From Bradyrhizobium barranii subsp. barranii (GTDB lineage Bacteria > Pseudomonadota > Alphaproteobacteria > Rhizobiales > Xanthobacteraceae), in the NCBI RefSeq assembly GCF_017565645.3, contig NZ_CP086136.1, positions 3,393,501 through 3,457,500 of the forward strand: a stretch of 64,000 nt of DNA, given 5' to 3'. A model generated the notes under the pieces. The model saw nothing but the letters and a program-made list of their open reading frames with translations, ran no database searches and had not been told where the DNA came from. Within the stretch, counting starts at the first letter, position 1. The number at the start of each line of letters is the position of its first letter. Below, piece after piece: positions 62,809-64,000 of the stretch. Both the position numbers and the translations under genes were made by a program.

Positions 62809-63999
62809 CTAGTCCACGGCCTTCGTTACGATGCGGATCTCCGAGGTCAGCGTCCGGTGCACCGGGCACTTGTCGGCGATCTCCATCAGCTTCTTGCGTT
62901 GCTCCGCATCGAGCGCGCCGTCGATCGCGATGTCGCGCTCGATCTGGTCGAGCATGCCATCGCGCGTCTCGCACTCCGCGCAGTCCTTGGCGTAGATTTT
63001 CGAATGCTTCAGCGTGACCGTGACGCGATCGAGCGGCAGCGATTTGCGATCGGCATAGAGGCGCATGGTCATGGAGGTGCAGGCACCCAGCCCGGCGAGC
63101 AGGAAGTCGTAAGGGCCGGGGCCGGCATCCTCGCCGCCAGCGGCGACCGGCTCGTCAGCCACCAGATGGTGCGGGCCGACGGTGATGAGCTGGTTGAACT
63201 TGCTCTTGCGGGTCTCCTGCACGACCACTTTGCGCGGCTCTTCCGCGAGATCCATCGCCTTCGCGGGCTTCGCGGTGTCGATGTAGCGGCTGGCCCAGGC
63301 CGCGATCACGTCGGCCGCGTAGAGGGCGTCGGCCGGCTTGGTCAGGAGATGATCGGCGTGGTCGAGCGAGACGAAGCTCTTGGGGTGCTTGGCCGCAACG
63401 AAAATCTTGGTCGCATTGTCGATGCCGACGGTGTCGTCGACAGGGGACTGCATCACGAGCAGGGCCTTGTGCAGGCCGGTGATGTCCTTCATCAGTTCTT
63501 GCTCGGCGATGTCGTCGAGGAATTCGCGCTTGATGCGGAACGGGCGCCCCGCGAGCGAGACCTCGACTTCGCCCTGCGCGCGGATGCTGTCGAGATGCTC
63601 GCTGAACAGACCGGTGACGTGAGCGGGATCGGACGGCGCCGCGATGGTCACGACAGCCTTGGCTTCCGGAATCCTTCCGGCCGCGGCGAGGATCGCGGCA
63701 CCGCCGAGGCTGTGGCCGATCAGGATCGATGGCGCCGTGCGGAGCTGGCGCAGATGATCGGCGGCGCGCACGAGGTCGGCGACGTTGGAGGTGAACGTCG
63801 AATTGGCAAAATCGCCTTCGCTGGAGCCGAGCCCGGTGAAGTCGAAGCGCAGCACCGCAATGCCCGTGGCGGCGAGCGCGACCGAGATGCGTTTTGCTGC
63901 CAGCGTGTCCTTGCCGCAGGTGAAGCAGTGCGCGAACAGCGCGTAGGCCGCGGGCTCGCCATCGGGCAGTTCCAGCGCGGCGGCTAGTTGATGGCCACC
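62809..63999 (-). CDS. Alpha/beta hydrolase-OsmC fusion protein (5' partial)
   Basis: The minus-strand frame stays open to the window edge, so the start is outside. The visible part has 396 residues. The N-terminal hydrolase half shows an oxyanion-type HCFTCGKD (a few residues inside the edge), the nucleophile in IGHSLGGAAIL and the aspartate in SPVDDTVG. The C-terminal part (about 260-396) is an OsmC domain, which in related proteins acts as a thiol peroxidase. The two cysteines are in GLGACTSMTMRLYA and DKCPVHRTL. The total length of such fusions is about 400 residues, so little is missing. It may detoxify organic peroxides and cut their esters. Confidence 0.88.
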   Translation of the reverse strand, partial: GGHQLAAALELPDGEPAAYALFAHCFTCGKDTLAAKRISVALAATGIAVLRFDFTGLGSSEGDFANSTFTSNVADLVRAADHLRQLRTAPSILIGHSLGGAAILAAAGRIPEAKAVVTIAAPSDPAHVTGLFSEHLDSIRAQGEVEVSLAGRPFRIKREFLDDIAEQELMKDITGLHKALLVMQSPVDDTVGIDNATKIFVAAKHPKSFVSLDHADHLLTKPADALYAADVIAAWASRYIDTAKPAKAMDLAEEPRKVVVQETRKSKFNQLITVGPHHLVADEPVAAGGEDAGPGPYDFLLAGLGACTSMTMRLYADRKSLPLDRVTVTLKHSKIYAKDCAECETRDGMLDQIERDIAIDGALDAEQRKKLMEIADKCPVHRTLTSEIRIVTKAVD

Positions 64000-64000
64000 T

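Overview
The window is about 64 kb of high-GC DNA with dense coding and the style of an alphaproteobacterial chromosome. It most likely comes from Bradyrhizobium or a close relative. The reasons are the gene content (paa cluster with paaX, class III-type PHA synthase with a phasin, a self-sufficient CYP102-type P450, many ABC peptide uptake genes) and several intergenic palindromes of the kind scattered through Bradyrhizobium genomes (40463-40548, 44529-44613, 49067-49145, 62748-62794). I saw no rRNA, tRNA, CRISPR array, insertion sequence or phage gene. The first and last genes run off the ends of the window.

Layout. 1-5144: end of an ABC importer ATPase, then an enolase-superfamily enzyme, a Gfo/Idh/MocA oxidoreductase, a DUF993 protein and a sugar-phosphate isomerase-like protein, which look like one operon for an unidentified sugar or sugar acid. 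5145-8306: a gene-poor stretch with hairpins and a small protein, then a secreted Q-rich protein with two LTXXQ-type domains on the minus strand. 8418-12298: ornithine aminotransferase, a cytochrome P450, and a split TPP-dependent decarboxylase diverging from the P450. 12405-17555: TetR regulator with an operator-like palindrome, RND efflux adaptor and pump. 17653-22639: multidomain sensor kinase, receiver protein, receiver-adenylate cyclase and an unassigned protein. 22636-36397 (minus): a 12-gene array holding two complete peptide-type ABC importers around a gamma-glutamyltransferase-like enzyme and a DUF1028 protein.

36783-44518 is a lipid region: a DUF6489 protein, an alpha/beta hydrolase, a WS/DGAT acyltransferase, an epoxide-hydrolase-like protein, a CYP102-type P450-reductase fusion and a spermidine-synthase-like protein. 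44618-46125 holds a SnoaL-like secreted protein and another hydrolase. 46290-49000 is the PHA block (PhaE-like, PhaC, GNAT, phasin), followed by a DUF445 membrane protein and a second alpha/beta hydrolase that is a paralog of the one at 37041. 51624-58080 is the phenylacetate cluster paaX-paaABCDE-paaI-paaK, with repeat elements on both sides. 58261-64000 holds an MDR reductase, a YeeE/YedE permease, a DMT exporter divergent from a MocR regulator, and a hydrolase-OsmC fusion cut by the window end.

Working together: the window is mainly catabolic and storage metabolism. Peptides or amino-acid conjugates, a sugar-like compound and phenylacetate would be taken up and broken down. Carbon surplus would go to PHA and neutral lipid. 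Sequences resembling the Bradyrhizobium PhaR consensus lie upstream of the phasin gene (full match) and, with one mismatch each, upstream of the phaE-phaC operon, the DUF6489/WS-DGAT operon and the second alpha/beta hydrolase. This suggests, but does not prove, a shared storage regulon. All functions are read from sequence alone and no database search was run.
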